NCBI RefSeq assembly: GCF_026540855.1
Contig: NZ_JALNUP010000007.1
Coordinates: 62,001-126,000 of the forward strand
Direction: 5' to 3'
DNA from: Sphingomonas sp. GC_Shp_5
GTDB taxonomy: Bacteria; Pseudomonadota; Alphaproteobacteria; Sphingomonadales; Sphingomonadaceae
DNA length: 64,000 nucleotides
Made by a program: the position numbers and the translations under genes. Of the stretch, positions 35,640-44,907 are shown one piece after another. Each line of letters starts with the position of its first letter. Position 1 is the first letter of the stretch. The notes beneath the pieces were generated by a model. It did no database searches, had not been told where the DNA came from, and saw only the letters and a list, made by a program, of their open reading frames with translations.

Positions 35640-35980
35640 TCCGCCCCGGAAGACTGATGATCGGGCCTGGCCGCGGCAGATGCCACCGCCGTCCGCAGCT
35701 ATGACTGCAATCCGGAAACCAGCCCGAGCGGACCTTAACTGCGAATTCCCGCTTGCGCTGGGCAACGAAGTTCAGCAATTAGCGGGAAATACTAACCTGC
35801 TTTGTATTGGTCGATAATTGACTCGCCACAATGGCGAGTATTATCATTCCAGCTCCATTATCGAGTCGCACAATACAGTCATGCTGCTTGCGGCATCGAT
35901 AGTCATTGTCATCATTATTCATGCTTACCCGTGTCTAACAACCTCATGTTGTCGTTCAACTGATCATCAGGAGAGGGATC
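35640..35980. promoter_or_regulatory. AT-rich upstream region of the subtilase gene with two inverted repeats
   Basis: No gene. An inverted repeat TTCCCGCT (35746-35753) / AGCGGGAA (35781-35788) has a 27-base spacer. A tighter one, ACTCGCCA-CAA-TGGCGAGT, spans 35821-35839. The stretch 35790-35960 is far poorer in GC than the rest of the window. It probably holds the protease promoter; the hairpins may be operator sites or mRNA structure. Confidence 0.45.
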
Positions 35981-37306
35981 GTGGCAAACAAGGCTGGCAA
36001 TGGTAGTAACGGTAGCAACGGTGTGAATGGCAACGGCGGCGGCGGCCCGGGCGTCAGCGCCTATGATGTCATGCTGCTGTCGGCGCTCGAACGCGGCGAT
36101 GAAAGCCTGCAGACCGGGCGCTACATCGTCACTTATGCTGATAATGCGCAGGAGGAGACGACCGCGCATCTCAAGGCGCTCGGCCTGCGCACGGCCGATG
36201 CGCGCGACTTCACTGATCAGGCGGCGTCGGTCGAGGATGTCGGCGATGCCGATGTGCTGATGCTGCCGGAGATTGGCGTCGCGGTGATCAGCGCGGAGGC
36301 CGCCGGCGAGCGCAGCGCCAGGCTGCAGGAATCGGCCGCCGCGTCGGATCAGCCCATCGCGGCCTATGAGCCCGAATATTTCGTGTTCGCCGAGGATCTG
36401 TCCACCGATTACATTCGCGGCTTCCGCCGCGCGATCGACGCCCTGTCCGCTGATGCCATCTTGCCGGATCTGCAGGATCCGGACGAATTCGAGGCGCAGG
36501 TGCTCGGCGCCACCTGGGGATTGGCCGCGTGCAAGGTGCCGATCAGCGCCCGCAGCGGCGCCGGCATCCGCGTGGCGGTGCTCGACACCGGCATGGCCCT
36601 CAATCACCCCGACTTCGTCGGCCGGCCGATCGTCAGCCACAGTTTCGTCGGCCAGCCGGTTCAGGATCTCCACGGTCACGGCACCCATTGCACCGGCACG
36701 TCATGTGGCCCGCAGGCACCGGTCGGCACGACGCCGCGTTACGGCATCGCCTATCAAGCGCCGATCTTCATCGGCAAGGTCTTGTCCAATACCGGGTCGG
36801 GCGCCACCGGCGGGGTGCTCGCCGGGATGAACTGGGCGATCGCCAACCGCTGCGCGGTGATCTCCATGTCGCTGGGGTCGCAGTCGCCGCCGCAGGCCGC
36901 CTATACCGCGGCCGGGCAGGCGGCGCTCAACAACGGCTGCCTGATCATCGCCGCGTCAGGCAATGCCGCGGCGCAGACGGGGGCGCCGGCGAACTCGCCG
37001 ACGATCATGTCGGTCGCCTCGCTCGACCCTAATCTGCGGCCGTCGTCCTTCTCGAATTTCGGCAAGATCGAGATCGCGGCGCCCGGGCGCGACGTCTTCT
37101 CCAGCGTGCCCATGCCCCAGCGCTACGGGATCAAGAGGGGTACCAGCATGGCCACGCCACATGTCGCCGGTTGCGCCGCGCTGTGGGCGCAGACCGGCGC
37201 CAATTTGCGCGGCCAGGCATTGTGGAACAAGCTGCTCGCCTCGGCGAAGCCGCTGCCCTTCCCTGCTGCGCGCGTCGGCAAGGGGCTGGTCCAGGCGCCG
37301 AGTTGA
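35981..37306 (+). CDS. Subtilisin-like (S8) serine protease
   Basis: Product of 441 residues from a GTG at 35981 with AGGAGAGG upstream. The catalytic triad is Asp202 (VLDTGM), His233 (HGHGTHCTGT) and Ser389 (RGTSMATPHVAG), with the oxyanion Asn328 in AASGN. An I9-like propeptide seems to occupy about 46-137 (GRYIVTYADNAQEETTAHLK through YEPEYFVFA). The N-terminus is unusual: no signal peptide but a Gly/Asn/Ser-rich stretch (GNGSNGSNGVNGNGGGGPG). It may therefore be cytoplasmic or exported by a non-Sec route. A small protein that resembles an I9 domain is encoded 42 bases downstream. Confidence 0.88.
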   Translation: MANKAGNGSNGSNGVNGNGGGGPGVSAYDVMLLSALERGDESLQTGRYIVTYADNAQEETTAHLKALGLRTADARDFTDQAASVEDVGDADVLMLPEIGVAVISAEAAGERSARLQESAAASDQPIAAYEPEYFVFAEDLSTDYIRGFRRAIDALSADAILPDLQDPDEFEAQVLGATWGLAACKVPISARSGAGIRVAVLDTGMALNHPDFVGRPIVSHSFVGQPVQDLHGHGTHCTGTSCGPQAPVGTTPRYGIAYQAPIFIGKVLSNTGSGATGGVLAGMNWAIANRCAVISMSLGSQSPPQAAYTAAGQAALNNGCLIIAASGNAAAQTGAPANSPTIMSVASLDPNLRPSSFSNFGKIEIAAPGRDVFSSVPMPQRYGIKRGTSMATPHVAGCAALWAQTGANLRGQALWNKLLASAKPLPFPAARVGKGLVQAPS

Positions 37307-37348
37307 CCCGCCGCAGCAGGGAGACCTGCGTCCCGAGGAGCCACGCCA

Positions 37349-37588
37349 ATGCCTGACAACAAGCGGTGGATCGTCACGGTCTCGCCCGATGAGCCCCTCC
37401 CCCGCGTCCGCCGCGGCTTGGAGGACGCAGGCTTTGCCGTCCGCGAGGTGATGGAAGCGATCGGCGTCGTCACCGGGGACGCCGATGACGAGGCCGCAAC
37501 CCGCATCCGCGACCTCAAGGGGGTGCGCGATGTGTCGCCGGACGGCACTGTCGATATCGGCCCGCCCGATGCTCCCTCAACGTGGTAG
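37349..37588 (+). CDS. Small I9-like protein, putative protease inhibitor or trans-acting propeptide
   Basis: Product of 79 residues. The pattern RWIVTVSPDEPLPRVRRGLE, FAVREVMEAIGVVTGDA, LKGVRDVSPDGTVDIGPPD suggests the beta-alpha-beta-beta-alpha-beta fold of I9 propeptides, with the closing strand (VRDVSPDGTVDIG) that inserts into a subtilase active site. No signal peptide. It lies 42 bases after the subtilase stop on the same strand, with CGAGGAG before the ATG. The function is an inference from sequence pattern and position. Confidence 0.6.
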   Translation: MPDNKRWIVTVSPDEPLPRVRRGLEDAGFAVREVMEAIGVVTGDADDEAATRIRDLKGVRDVSPDGTVDIGPPDAPSTW

Positions 37589-37754
37589 CCGCGCGTAAAC
37601 GACCGATGGCGGCGAGCCTGTGCTTGCCGCCATCGACTCGATAGGCGCTGTCCTACAGCGGCCTACCCTGTCACGCTCGCCGGACGCCCGGCGCATCGCC
37701 CGAGTCGCCGGGCGCAACCGTGGTCGATATGTGCGACCTTAGCGAAGTTAGCGC

Positions 37755-39284
37755 TCAATAGGCCCGCGCCAGCAGCACCCGCTCCACCGCGGCCTCGCCG
37801 GTGAAGATGCAGACGCCATCCGCCGGCGCCGCGTCGACCGGCACGTTGCGGACGGTGAGCTTGAGCGCCTTCAGCCGCTCCACCACCGCATCGAGCGCCG
37901 CGCCGGTCGGCTTGGCCCATTGTACCTCGACCCAGCCCGGGTTCTTCACCCCGTCGGCGAAATGGGCCTCGACCGCCGCAAAGTTGGCGGCCGGCACGAT
38001 TCCCGCCTTCAGCCGCGCGGTCGCCTCGTCGTGCAGCCCCGCCTGGATCGCCGCGAGCAGCCCCGGCGCCGTGGCGACCAGTTCGTCACGTGCCATCACC
38101 TGCGAATCGAGCTTGCCGTCCTCACGGTACAGCCGGTCGCGGCGGATCACCGAGACGTTGCCACCGGCGACGTCGCGGCCGCCGATCTCGATCACCACCG
38201 GCGCGCCCTTCTTCACCCAGCCCCAGCGCTTGGTCGCCGCCTTGGGGGGCTTGATGTCGATCAGCGCGCGCACCGGCTCGCCGAGCGCCGACAGCGCCGC
38301 AAGCTCGGCCTGCAGCGTCTTGGCGTAAGCGACGATGCTTTCGTCTTCGGGCTGGTCGCGCAGCATCGGCACGATCACGATCTGCCAGGGCGCGATCCGC
38401 GGCGGCACGCGCAGGCCGTCGTCGTCACCATGGACCATGATCACGCCGCCGATCATCCGCGTCGAGACGCCCCAACTGGTGGTGTTGGCCAGCTCGAACT
38501 GGCCGTCGGCATTCTGGAAGCGGATGTTCTGCGCGTGCGCGAAGTTGGTGCCCAGGAAGTGGCTGGTGCCCGCCTGGAGCGCCTTGCCGTCCTGCATCAT
38601 CGCCTCGATCGACCAGGTCTCCACCGCGCCCGGGAAGCGCTCGTTCTCGGGCTTCTCGCCCGCGACCACCGGCAGCGCCAGGCAGTCCTCGGCGAAGGAG
38701 CGATACACCTCGAGCATCTTCAGCGTCTCGTCGCGCGCCTCGGCAGGCGTCGCATGCGCGGTATGCCCCTCCTGCCACAGGAACTCGGAGGTGCGCAGGA
38801 ACATGCGGGTGCGCATCTCCCAGCGCACGACATTGGCCCATTGGTTGATCAGCACCGGCAGGTCGCGCCACGACTGCACCCATCGCGCGAAGGCGGCACC
38901 GATCACCATCTCGGAGGTCGGGCGCACGACCAGCGGCTCTTCGAGCTTGGCGGTCGGATCGGGCACCAGCCCGCCCTTGCCGTCGCCGACCAGCCGGTGG
39001 TGGGTCACCACCGCCATCTCCTTGGCAAAGCCCTCGACGTGCTCCGCCTCCTTTTCAAAATAGGAGAGCGGGATGAACAGCGGGAAGTAGCAATTCTCGT
39101 GGCCGGTCGCCTTGATCCGGTCGTCGAGCAACCGCTGGATCCGCTCCCAGATGCCATAGCCCCACGGCCGGATTACCATGCAGCCGCGCACGCCGGATTC
39201 CTCGGCGAGATCGGCCTCGCTGATCACGGACTGGTACCAGGCGGCGAAATCCGCTTCGCGGGTGACGGGGAGTGCGTGCTTCAT
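37755..39284 (-). CDS. proS: Prolyl-tRNA synthetase, archaeal/eukaryotic-like type
   Basis: Class II aminoacyl-tRNA synthetase of 509 residues that charges tRNA-Pro. Motif 2 and surroundings read LVVRPTSEMVIGAAFARWVQ, DLPVLINQWANVVRWEM and FLRTSEFLWQEGHTAHAT, closely following the archaeal/eukaryotic form rather than the bacterial one. It has no bacterial insertion/editing domain between motifs 2 and 3. The anticodon-binding domain (about 290-400) is followed by a C-terminal extension ending in LLARAY. It is transcribed alone. Confidence 0.92.
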   Translation of the reverse strand: MKHALPVTREADFAAWYQSVISEADLAEESGVRGCMVIRPWGYGIWERIQRLLDDRIKATGHENCYFPLFIPLSYFEKEAEHVEGFAKEMAVVTHHRLVGDGKGGLVPDPTAKLEEPLVVRPTSEMVIGAAFARWVQSWRDLPVLINQWANVVRWEMRTRMFLRTSEFLWQEGHTAHATPAEARDETLKMLEVYRSFAEDCLALPVVAGEKPENERFPGAVETWSIEAMMQDGKALQAGTSHFLGTNFAHAQNIRFQNADGQFELANTTSWGVSTRMIGGVIMVHGDDDGLRVPPRIAPWQIVIVPMLRDQPEDESIVAYAKTLQAELAALSALGEPVRALIDIKPPKAATKRWGWVKKGAPVVIEIGGRDVAGGNVSVIRRDRLYREDGKLDSQVMARDELVATAPGLLAAIQAGLHDEATARLKAGIVPAANFAAVEAHFADGVKNPGWVEVQWAKPTGAALDAVVERLKALKLTVRNVPVDAAPADGVCIFTGEAAVERVLLARAY

Positions 39285-39329
39285 CCGCGCGCTTTATCCG
39301 CGCGCGAGATGTTCGTCACCCCGGCTCGT

Positions 39330-39863
39330 TCAGGCGGTCACGGGCGCCCGCGCCGCGGCCAGCATCCGCCGCGCGCGCAGGTACATCTCCAGGCGCGTCG
39401 TCGCGAACAGGCCGACGGCGAGCGCGATCAGCACGTCGGTGATCAGCATGGTGCTGAGATGCAGACTGTAGGCGCCGCTACCCGCCAGCAGGTCGCGCGC
39501 CGCGAAACGGACGCCGATCAGCACGACGATGAACAGCATCGCCGCCGGCGAGGTCTGCTGGTTGAGCTTGTGGGTCTCCGCATCCACGGTGATCCGCATC
39601 ATCTTGCCGCGCTGCCAGCCGAGCGCGCTGCCAACCAGCAGAGCAAGGCCGCTGAATAGCCAGCCGAGCCGGCCGGGCGGGAACTGCATGAACATCACCG
39701 CCGCGAACACTGCGTAGATCGCCGGGATCACCCACAATGTCTCGAGCCGCAACGGCCGCGTCCGCTTCATGCCGCGCATCCGGATCGCCAGCACGACAAC
39801 CACGATCACCGTGCTGATGACATAGCCGATCCATTGGCCCGGCTGTGCTGCGTGCGTCTGCAT
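39330..39863 (-). CDS. CcdC-like (DUF1453) integral membrane protein
   Basis: Product of 177 residues with four to five hydrophobic segments (about 12-28 YVISTVIVVVVLAIRM, 45-60, 68-80, 110-125, 140-155). The pattern RMRGMKRTRPLRLETLWVIPAIY resembles CcdC-family/DUF1453 proteins. The start at 39863 has a GGGGAGGG site six bases upstream. It lies 62 bases after gcvPB on the same strand and may be read through from that operon. Function unknown. Confidence 0.65.
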   Translation of the reverse strand: MQTHAAQPGQWIGYVISTVIVVVVLAIRMRGMKRTRPLRLETLWVIPAIYAVFAAVMFMQFPPGRLGWLFSGLALLVGSALGWQRGKMMRITVDAETHKLNQQTSPAAMLFIVVLIGVRFAARDLLAGSGAYSLHLSTMLITDVLIALAVGLFATTRLEMYLRARRMLAAARAPVTA

Positions 39864-39925
39864 GATACCCTCCCCGCTACCACTCCAACGCTGTGGTAAC
39901 AGGGTAAGGCACCATCGATCCAGAC

Positions 39926-41485
39926 CTATTCGGCGGCGACCTTGTCCTTCCACACCAGCACCGGCTTGCGCGCCGCCTGCGTCTCGTCGAGGCGGCTGCG
40001 CGGCGCGAAATGCGGCGCGGTCTTGAGTGTCTGATCGCCGGCCTTGGCACGCTCCGCCACTGATCGCAGCGCCCCGATGAACTGATCGAGTGCCGCCTTC
40101 GACTCCGTCTCGGTCGGTTCCACCAGCATCGCGCCATGGACGACGAGCGGGAAATACACCGTCATCGGGTGGAAGCCCTCGTCAATCAACCCCTTGGCGA
40201 CGTCGAGCGTCGAGAACCCTTCGGCGAGGTTGGCATCGGAGAAGATCGCCTCGTGCATGCACGGCCCGCTGCCCGCGAACGGCGCATCGAGCGCACCTTC
40301 GAGGCTGCGCAGCACGTAATTGGCGTTGAGCACCGCATCCTCGGCAACCTGGCGGAGGCCGTCGGCACCGTGGCTGAGGATATAGGTCAGCGCGCGGGTG
40401 AACATCCCCATCTGCCCGTGGAACGCGACCATGCGGCCAAAGCTCTGCGCGTGGTGATCCTCGGCCGTTTCCTCCTCGACCAGCACGAACTGGTCGCCCT
40501 GCTTGTCGACAAAGGGCAGCGGCGCGAACGGAGTGAGCGCCGCGGAGAACACCACCGGCCCGGAACCCGGACCGCCACCGCCGTGCGGCGTCGAGAAGGT
40601 CTTGTGGAGGTTGATGTGCATCGCATCGACGCCAAGGTCGCCCGGCCGCACCCGGCCGACGATCGCGTTAAAATTGGCGCCGTCGCAATAGACGTAGCCG
40701 CCCGCGGCGTGCACCGCGTCCGAGATCGCCTTGAGATCGCGCTCGAACAGCCCGCAGGTATTGGGATTGGTGATCATCACGCCGGCGACATCCGGCCCGA
40801 GCCGCGCCGTCAGCGCCGCGGTGTCGACCCGGCCGTCGGCGGTGGCGGGAATATCCTCCACCGTAAAGCCCGCGAAGGCGGCGGTGGCGGGATTGGTGCC
40901 ATGCGCCGACTCGGGCACCAGGATCACCTTGCGATGACCCTCGTTGCGCGCCTCTAGCGCCGCCTTGATCGCGAGGATGCCGCACAGCTCGCCATGCGCG
41001 CCGGCCTTGGGGCTCATCGCCACCGACTGCATGCCGGTGAGCGTCACCAGCCAGTGGCTGAGCTGGTGGATCACCTCCAGCGCGCCCTGCACCGTATCGG
41101 TCGGTTGCAGCGGGTGGACGTCGGCGAAGCCCGGCAGCCGCGCCATCTTCTCGTTGAGCCGCGGGTTGTGCTTCATGGTGCACGAGCCGAGCGGGAACAG
41201 GCCGAGATCGATTGCGTAATTCTGCCGACTGAGGCGAGTATAATGGCGAACCGTTTCGGGCTCGGACAAGCCGGGCAGGCCGATCGGCGCGGCACGGTCG
41301 AGCCCGCCGAGCCGCGAGGCGACCGTGACAGGCGCGGCGACTTCGACGCCCGTCGTGTCGGTCGCACCGATCTCGAAGATCAGCGCTTCCTCGAGCATCA
41401 GTGCCTTGTTGCCGGTGAAGGTAGCGGCGATCGGTTCGCCCTTTTCCGGCGCGGTCGGGCGCCAGCCGCTCTGATTGATCGTCAT
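39926..41485 (-). CDS. gcvPB: Glycine dehydrogenase (decarboxylating) subunit 2
   Basis: PLP-binding subunit of the P-protein of the glycine cleavage system, 519 residues. It decarboxylates glycine and passes the aminomethyl group to the lipoyl arm of GcvH. The PLP lysine lies in [20 protein letters not shown]. Other family blocks are YPVR-type [16 protein letters not shown] and [16 protein letters not shown]. The start overlaps the gcvPA stop by four bases. The C-terminal 25 residues ([17 protein letters not shown]) are a small extension. Confidence 0.95.
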   Translation of the reverse strand: MTINQSGWRPTAPEKGEPIAATFTGNKALMLEEALIFEIGATDTTGVEVAAPVTVASRLGGLDRAAPIGLPGLSEPETVRHYTRLSRQNYAIDLGLFPLGSCTMKHNPRLNEKMARLPGFADVHPLQPTDTVQGALEVIHQLSHWLVTLTGMQSVAMSPKAGAHGELCGILAIKAALEARNEGHRKVILVPESAHGTNPATAAFAGFTVEDIPATADGRVDTAALTARLGPDVAGVMITNPNTCGLFERDLKAISDAVHAAGGYVYCDGANFNAIVGRVRPGDLGVDAMHINLHKTFSTPHGGGGPGSGPVVFSAALTPFAPLPFVDKQGDQFVLVEEETAEDHHAQSFGRMVAFHGQMGMFTRALTYILSHGADGLRQVAEDAVLNANYVLRSLEGALDAPFAGSGPCMHEAIFSDANLAEGFSTLDVAKGLIDEGFHPMTVYFPLVVHGAMLVEPTETESKAALDQFIGALRSVAERAKAGDQTLKTAPHFAPRSRLDETQAARKPVLVWKDKVAAE

Positions 41486-42840
41486 GCGAGCAGCTCCTCG
41501 AGCGCGGCGGCAAGGGTTTCGACGTCCTCCGCGGTAGTGGTTTCGGTCACCGCGACGACCAACCCGTTGGCGAGATCGGCGGCGTCGGGATAGAGCCGAC
41601 CGAGCGACACGCCGGCAAGGATGCCGCGCTCGGCAAGCGCCCGCACGACCGGCCGGGCTTCCGTGGGTAGCTTCAGCGTAAATTCGTTAAAGAAGCTCTC
41701 GGTGACAAGCTCGACCCCCGGCACCTGCACGAGCCGCTCGGCCGCCGCGACCGCGCCGGCATGGTTGGTCGCCGCCAGTGCGCGCAGCCCGGCCTCGCCG
41801 AGCAAGGTCATGTGGATCGAGAAGGCAAGCGCGCACAGCCCCGAGTTGGTGCAGATGTTGCTGGTCGCCTTTTCGCGGCGGATATGCTGCTCGCGCGTCG
41901 ACAGGGTGAGCACGAAGCCGCGGCGGCCATCGGCATCGACCGTCTCGCCGCACAGCCGGCCGGGCATCTGGCGAACATATTTGTCCTTGCAGCCGAACAG
42001 GCCGACATAGGGTCCACCGAACTGGAGCCCGACGCCGAGCGACTGGCCTTCGCCAACGACGATGTCGGCATCCATCTCGCCCGGGCTCTTGATTGCGCCG
42101 AGCGCCACCGGCTCGGTGACCACCGCGATCAGCAGCGCCTTGTTGGCGTGGCAGGCGTCGGCGAGCGGGGTGAGATCGGCGATGCGGCCGAGGATATCGG
42201 GATATTGCACCACGACGCAGGAGGTATCGGCGTCGATGCTCGCGATCAGTCGCTCGATGTCGGTGTCCGCGCCGAGCGTCGGCGTTGCGGTATCGAGCAC
42301 GTCGCCGGTGTATTTCGCCATGGTGTTGGCGACCGACACGTAATGCGGATGCAGCCCGGCCGAGAGGATCGCCTTGCCGCGCTTGGTGATGCGCCGCGCC
42401 ATGCCGATGGCCTCCCAGCAGGCGGTCGAGCCGTCGTACATCGATGCGTTGGCAACATCGGTACCGAGCAGCCGCGCCACCTGCGTCTGAAACTCGAACA
42501 GCATCTGCAGCGTGCCCTGCGCGATTTCAGGCTGATAGGGGGTGTAGGCGGTCAGGAACTCGCCGCGCTGGATCAGGTGATCGACGCTGGCGGGCACGTG
42601 GTGGCGATAGGCGCCGCAGCCGAGGAAGAACGGCCCCTCGCCCGCCACGGTGTTCTTGCGTGCCAAGGCCGTCATATGCCGCTCGACCGCCAACTCGCTG
42701 GCGTGAGGAGGCAGGCCGGGCACCGGCCCGGGCAGGCGCGCCGACTCAGGCACGTCGACGAACAGATCGTCGATCGACGCGGCACCGATCACGCCGAGCA
42801 TGGCCTCGCGATCGGACGGGGTAAGGGGCAGATAGCGCAT
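41482..42840 (-). CDS. gcvPA: Glycine dehydrogenase (decarboxylating) subunit 1
   Basis: N-terminal subunit of the split P-protein, 452 residues. It starts at 42840 ([15 protein letters not shown]), giving the standard length. Blocks such as [38 protein letters not shown] and [18 protein letters not shown] are typical. It has no PLP lysine of its own; it pairs with GcvPB. The ATGA overlap with gcvPB ensures equal synthesis. A REP-like palindrome separates it from gcvH. Confidence 0.95.
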   Translation of the reverse strand: MRYLPLTPSDREAMLGVIGAASIDDLFVDVPESARLPGPVPGLPPHASELAVERHMTALARKNTVAGEGPFFLGCGAYRHHVPASVDHLIQRGEFLTAYTPYQPEIAQGTLQMLFEFQTQVARLLGTDVANASMYDGSTACWEAIGMARRITKRGKAILSAGLHPHYVSVANTMAKYTGDVLDTATPTLGADTDIERLIASIDADTSCVVVQYPDILGRIADLTPLADACHANKALLIAVVTEPVALGAIKSPGEMDADIVVGEGQSLGVGLQFGGPYVGLFGCKDKYVRQMPGRLCGETVDADGRRGFVLTLSTREQHIRREKATSNICTNSGLCALAFSIHMTLLGEAGLRALAATNHAGAVAAAERLVQVPGVELVTESFFNEFTLKLPTEARPVVRALAERGILAGVSLGRLYPDAADLANGLVVAVTETTTAEDVETLAAALEELLA

Positions 42841-42856
42841 CACGTTCCTTTGAAAC

Positions 42857-42946
42857 GTCACCCCAGCGAAGGCTGGGGTCTCGGGCCACAGCGTCGACAA
42901 TAGCGTCGTGCAGGCGGCGCAAGATCCCGGCTTGTGCCGGGATGAC
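42857..42946. repeat. REP-like double-hairpin palindrome, copy B
   Basis: Lies between gcvH and gcvPA. The first hairpin is CACCCCAGCGAAGGCTGGGGT and the second AGATCCCGGCTTGTGCCGGG, ending in GATGAC. The outer ends GTCA and TGAC are complementary. Related to copies at 25631-25711 and 61362-61441. Such hairpins within operons often protect or attenuate mRNA, which could set the ratio of GcvT/H to GcvP. Confidence 0.75.
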
Positions 42947-42960
42947 GGTTACGGTGGGAC

Positions 42961-43332
42961 TTACAGCTTCGCGACAAAGCTTTCGTAGGCGGTCTCGTCC
43001 ATCAGCGCTGCGACCTCGGCCGGATCACTCAGCGTGATCTTGTAGAACCAGCCTTCCGCCTCGGGATCGGTGTTCACCAGGCTGGGATCGTCGGCGAGCG
43101 CGGCATTGCCCTCGATTACCGTGCCCGATACCGGCGAATAGACATCGGACGCCGCCTTTACCGACTCGACCACCGCGGCCTCGTCGCCCTTGGCGAGCTG
43201 CTTGCCCTCTTCGGGCACGTCGACGAACACGATGTCGCCGAGCTGGCCCTGGGCATAATCGGAGATGCCGACGGTGCCGATGTTGCCATCGATGTCGATC
43301 CATTCGTGATCTTCGGTAAAGTAACGGCTCAT
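42961..43332 (-). CDS. gcvH: Glycine cleavage system H protein
   Basis: Lipoyl carrier of 123 residues. The lipoylation site is Lys59 in [17 protein letters not shown], and the C-terminal [15 protein letters not shown] is typical. The start at 43332 is eight bases after a GGGAGG site. It lies 34 bases downstream of gcvT in the same operon. Confidence 0.96.
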   Translation of the reverse strand: MSRYFTEDHEWIDIDGNIGTVGISDYAQGQLGDIVFVDVPEEGKQLAKGDEAAVVESVKAASDVYSPVSGTVIEGNAALADDPSLVNTDPEAEGWFYKITLSDPAEVAALMDETAYESFVAKL

Positions 43333-43366
43333 CTCATCTGCCTCCCAAAAAGCTCAAAGTTGCTGC

Positions 43367-44554
43367 TCAAACCTGGCGGACGTAGCGGTGCGGCACGAAC
43401 GGCATCGCTGCCACCGTGGCATTGTGGATCTTGCCGCGCTGCACGAGCTGGACGGTGCGCCCCTCGACCGCAAGCGACGCCGGCAGATAGGCCATCGCGA
43501 TCGGCCCGCCGAACGACGGCGCGAAGCCGCCGCTAGTGACCTTGCCGATCTCGGCGCCACTGGCATCGACCACGCTCGCGCCCTCGCGTACCGGCTGGCG
43601 GCCGCTGACCACCAGCCCGACGCGCTTGGTTGCAGGTCCATGCTCGCGCTCGTCGAGGATCCGCTTGGCGCCCGCGAAATCTGCCGCCTCGCGACGCTTC
43701 TTGGCGAGCGCAAAGCCGAGGTCGGCCATCACCGGCGTCGTCTCGGGATCGAGGTCGTGGCCGTAGAGCGGCAGCCCGGCCTCGAGACGCAGCGAATCGC
43801 GTGCGCCAAGGCCGATTGGCTTGATCTCGGGCTGCGCACACAGCGCATCGGCAAAGGCTTCGGCGACGTCGGCGGGGATCGAGATCTCGACGCCATCCTC
43901 GCCGGTGTAGCCCGAGCGGCTGATCCACAGCGGCGTGCCGTTCCATTCGAACGCATCGGCGGTCATGAACACCAGGCGATCAACACCCGGCACCAGCCGC
44001 GCCACCGCGGCGACTGCCTTGGGCCCCTGCACTGCGAGCAAGGCCTGATCGTCCATCAGGTTCAGCGTCACCGCGTCGGGCAGGAAATCGAGCAGATAGG
44101 CGATGTCGTCGTACTTGGTGGCGCCATTGACCACCATGTACAGCTCGTCCCCGGTCTCGCCTTCACCCGTCGCGGCACGCCGCGTCACCATCAGATCATC
44201 AAGGATTCCGCCCTGCTCGTCGAGTAGCAGCGAGTAGCGGTTGCGCTTCGGGGCAAGGCCGGTGACGTCGCCGGGCAGCACCGCCTCGAGCGCCTTGTCG
44301 GCGCCCTCGCCGGTGAACACCAATTGGCCCATGTGGCTGACGTCGAACAACCCGGCGCTTTCGCGCGTCCACAGATGCTCGGCCATGATGCCCTCGTACT
44401 GGACGGGCATCTCATAGCCGGCGAACGGCACCATGCGGCCGCCGCGGGCGCGATGCCAGGCGTCGAGCGGGAGCTGCTGGACGACGTCGTGTGCGGCATC
44501 GTCGCCATCGGCATTCGCCACATCGGCGATATCGGACTTGGGGGGCATGCTCAT
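43367..44554 (-). CDS. gcvT: Glycine cleavage system T protein (aminomethyltransferase)
   Basis: Tetrahydrofolate-dependent aminomethyltransferase of 395 residues. Family blocks in order are LPLDAWHRARGGRMVPFAGY, SAGLFDVSHMGQLVFTG (with the catalytic Asp region), RNRYSLLLDEQGGILDDLMV, and SRSGYTGEDGVEISIP, then LGLGARDSLRLEAGLPLYGHD. The first 25 residues before LPLDAWH are a non-conserved extension. It heads the operon gcvT-gcvH-gcvPA-gcvPB and is preceded by a tandem glycine riboswitch. Confidence 0.95.
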   Translation of the reverse strand: MSMPPKSDIADVANADGDDAAHDVVQQLPLDAWHRARGGRMVPFAGYEMPVQYEGIMAEHLWTRESAGLFDVSHMGQLVFTGEGADKALEAVLPGDVTGLAPKRNRYSLLLDEQGGILDDLMVTRRAATGEGETGDELYMVVNGATKYDDIAYLLDFLPDAVTLNLMDDQALLAVQGPKAVAAVARLVPGVDRLVFMTADAFEWNGTPLWISRSGYTGEDGVEISIPADVAEAFADALCAQPEIKPIGLGARDSLRLEAGLPLYGHDLDPETTPVMADLGFALAKKRREAADFAGAKRILDEREHGPATKRVGLVVSGRQPVREGASVVDASGAEIGKVTSGGFAPSFGGPIAMAYLPASLAVEGRTVQLVQRGKIHNATVAAMPFVPHRYVRQV

Positions 44555-44607
44555 CGAACCGTCTCCACAGGGCGGCCGACTGCAGCCTGGCGCCGCAACC
44601 GAACCAA

Positions 44608-44825
44608 ACCCCCTCTGTCACGGTACCTGAGAGCTTTCGCCGGCCTTGCGATGGACCGGCTTACCCCTTCGGTGGCTCCTCGAAGGAGCGCTTTCCAGAG
44701 TGTCGAATGGCGCGCGCGGTCCGGGTTGCCTGAGAGATTCCGGGGTGGTTGCTCCTTCGGCGGCCTCCTTCTTCCGGACGGCAGCCATGCTACCAGGTTC
44801 GGAACGGAGACTCTCTCCCGCGCGT
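44608..44825 (-). promoter_or_regulatory. Tandem glycine riboswitch upstream of gcvT
   Basis: On the minus strand two glycine aptamers lie in series. The first (about 44823-44713) begins GCGGGAGAGAGTCTCC, has CGCCGAAGGAGCAACCACC and ends AATCTCTCAGGCAACCCGGAC. The second (about 44705-44608) begins CTCTGGAAAGC, has GCCACCGAAGGGGTAAGCC and ends AGCTCTCAGGTACCGTGACAGAGG. The 'ACCGAAGG ... CTCTCAGG' core is the hallmark of the family. The region ends 53 bases before the gcvT ATG. Glycine binding should turn on the operon (established behaviour of gcv-linked glycine switches). Confidence 0.92.
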
Positions 44826-44907
44826 GCCCATGCCGGTTGCCCGGCATCGACCTGTCAGGCTGTGGCGGGGCGGAAAACCCAAGTCAACGGCAATCAGCCG
44901 CCCGCGA

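Noticed and set aside
36901..37451. Possible toxin-antitoxin pair in the subtilase region
   Set aside because: The only small gene is the I9-like one; no toxin family is present and the overlapping frames are shadows of the protease.
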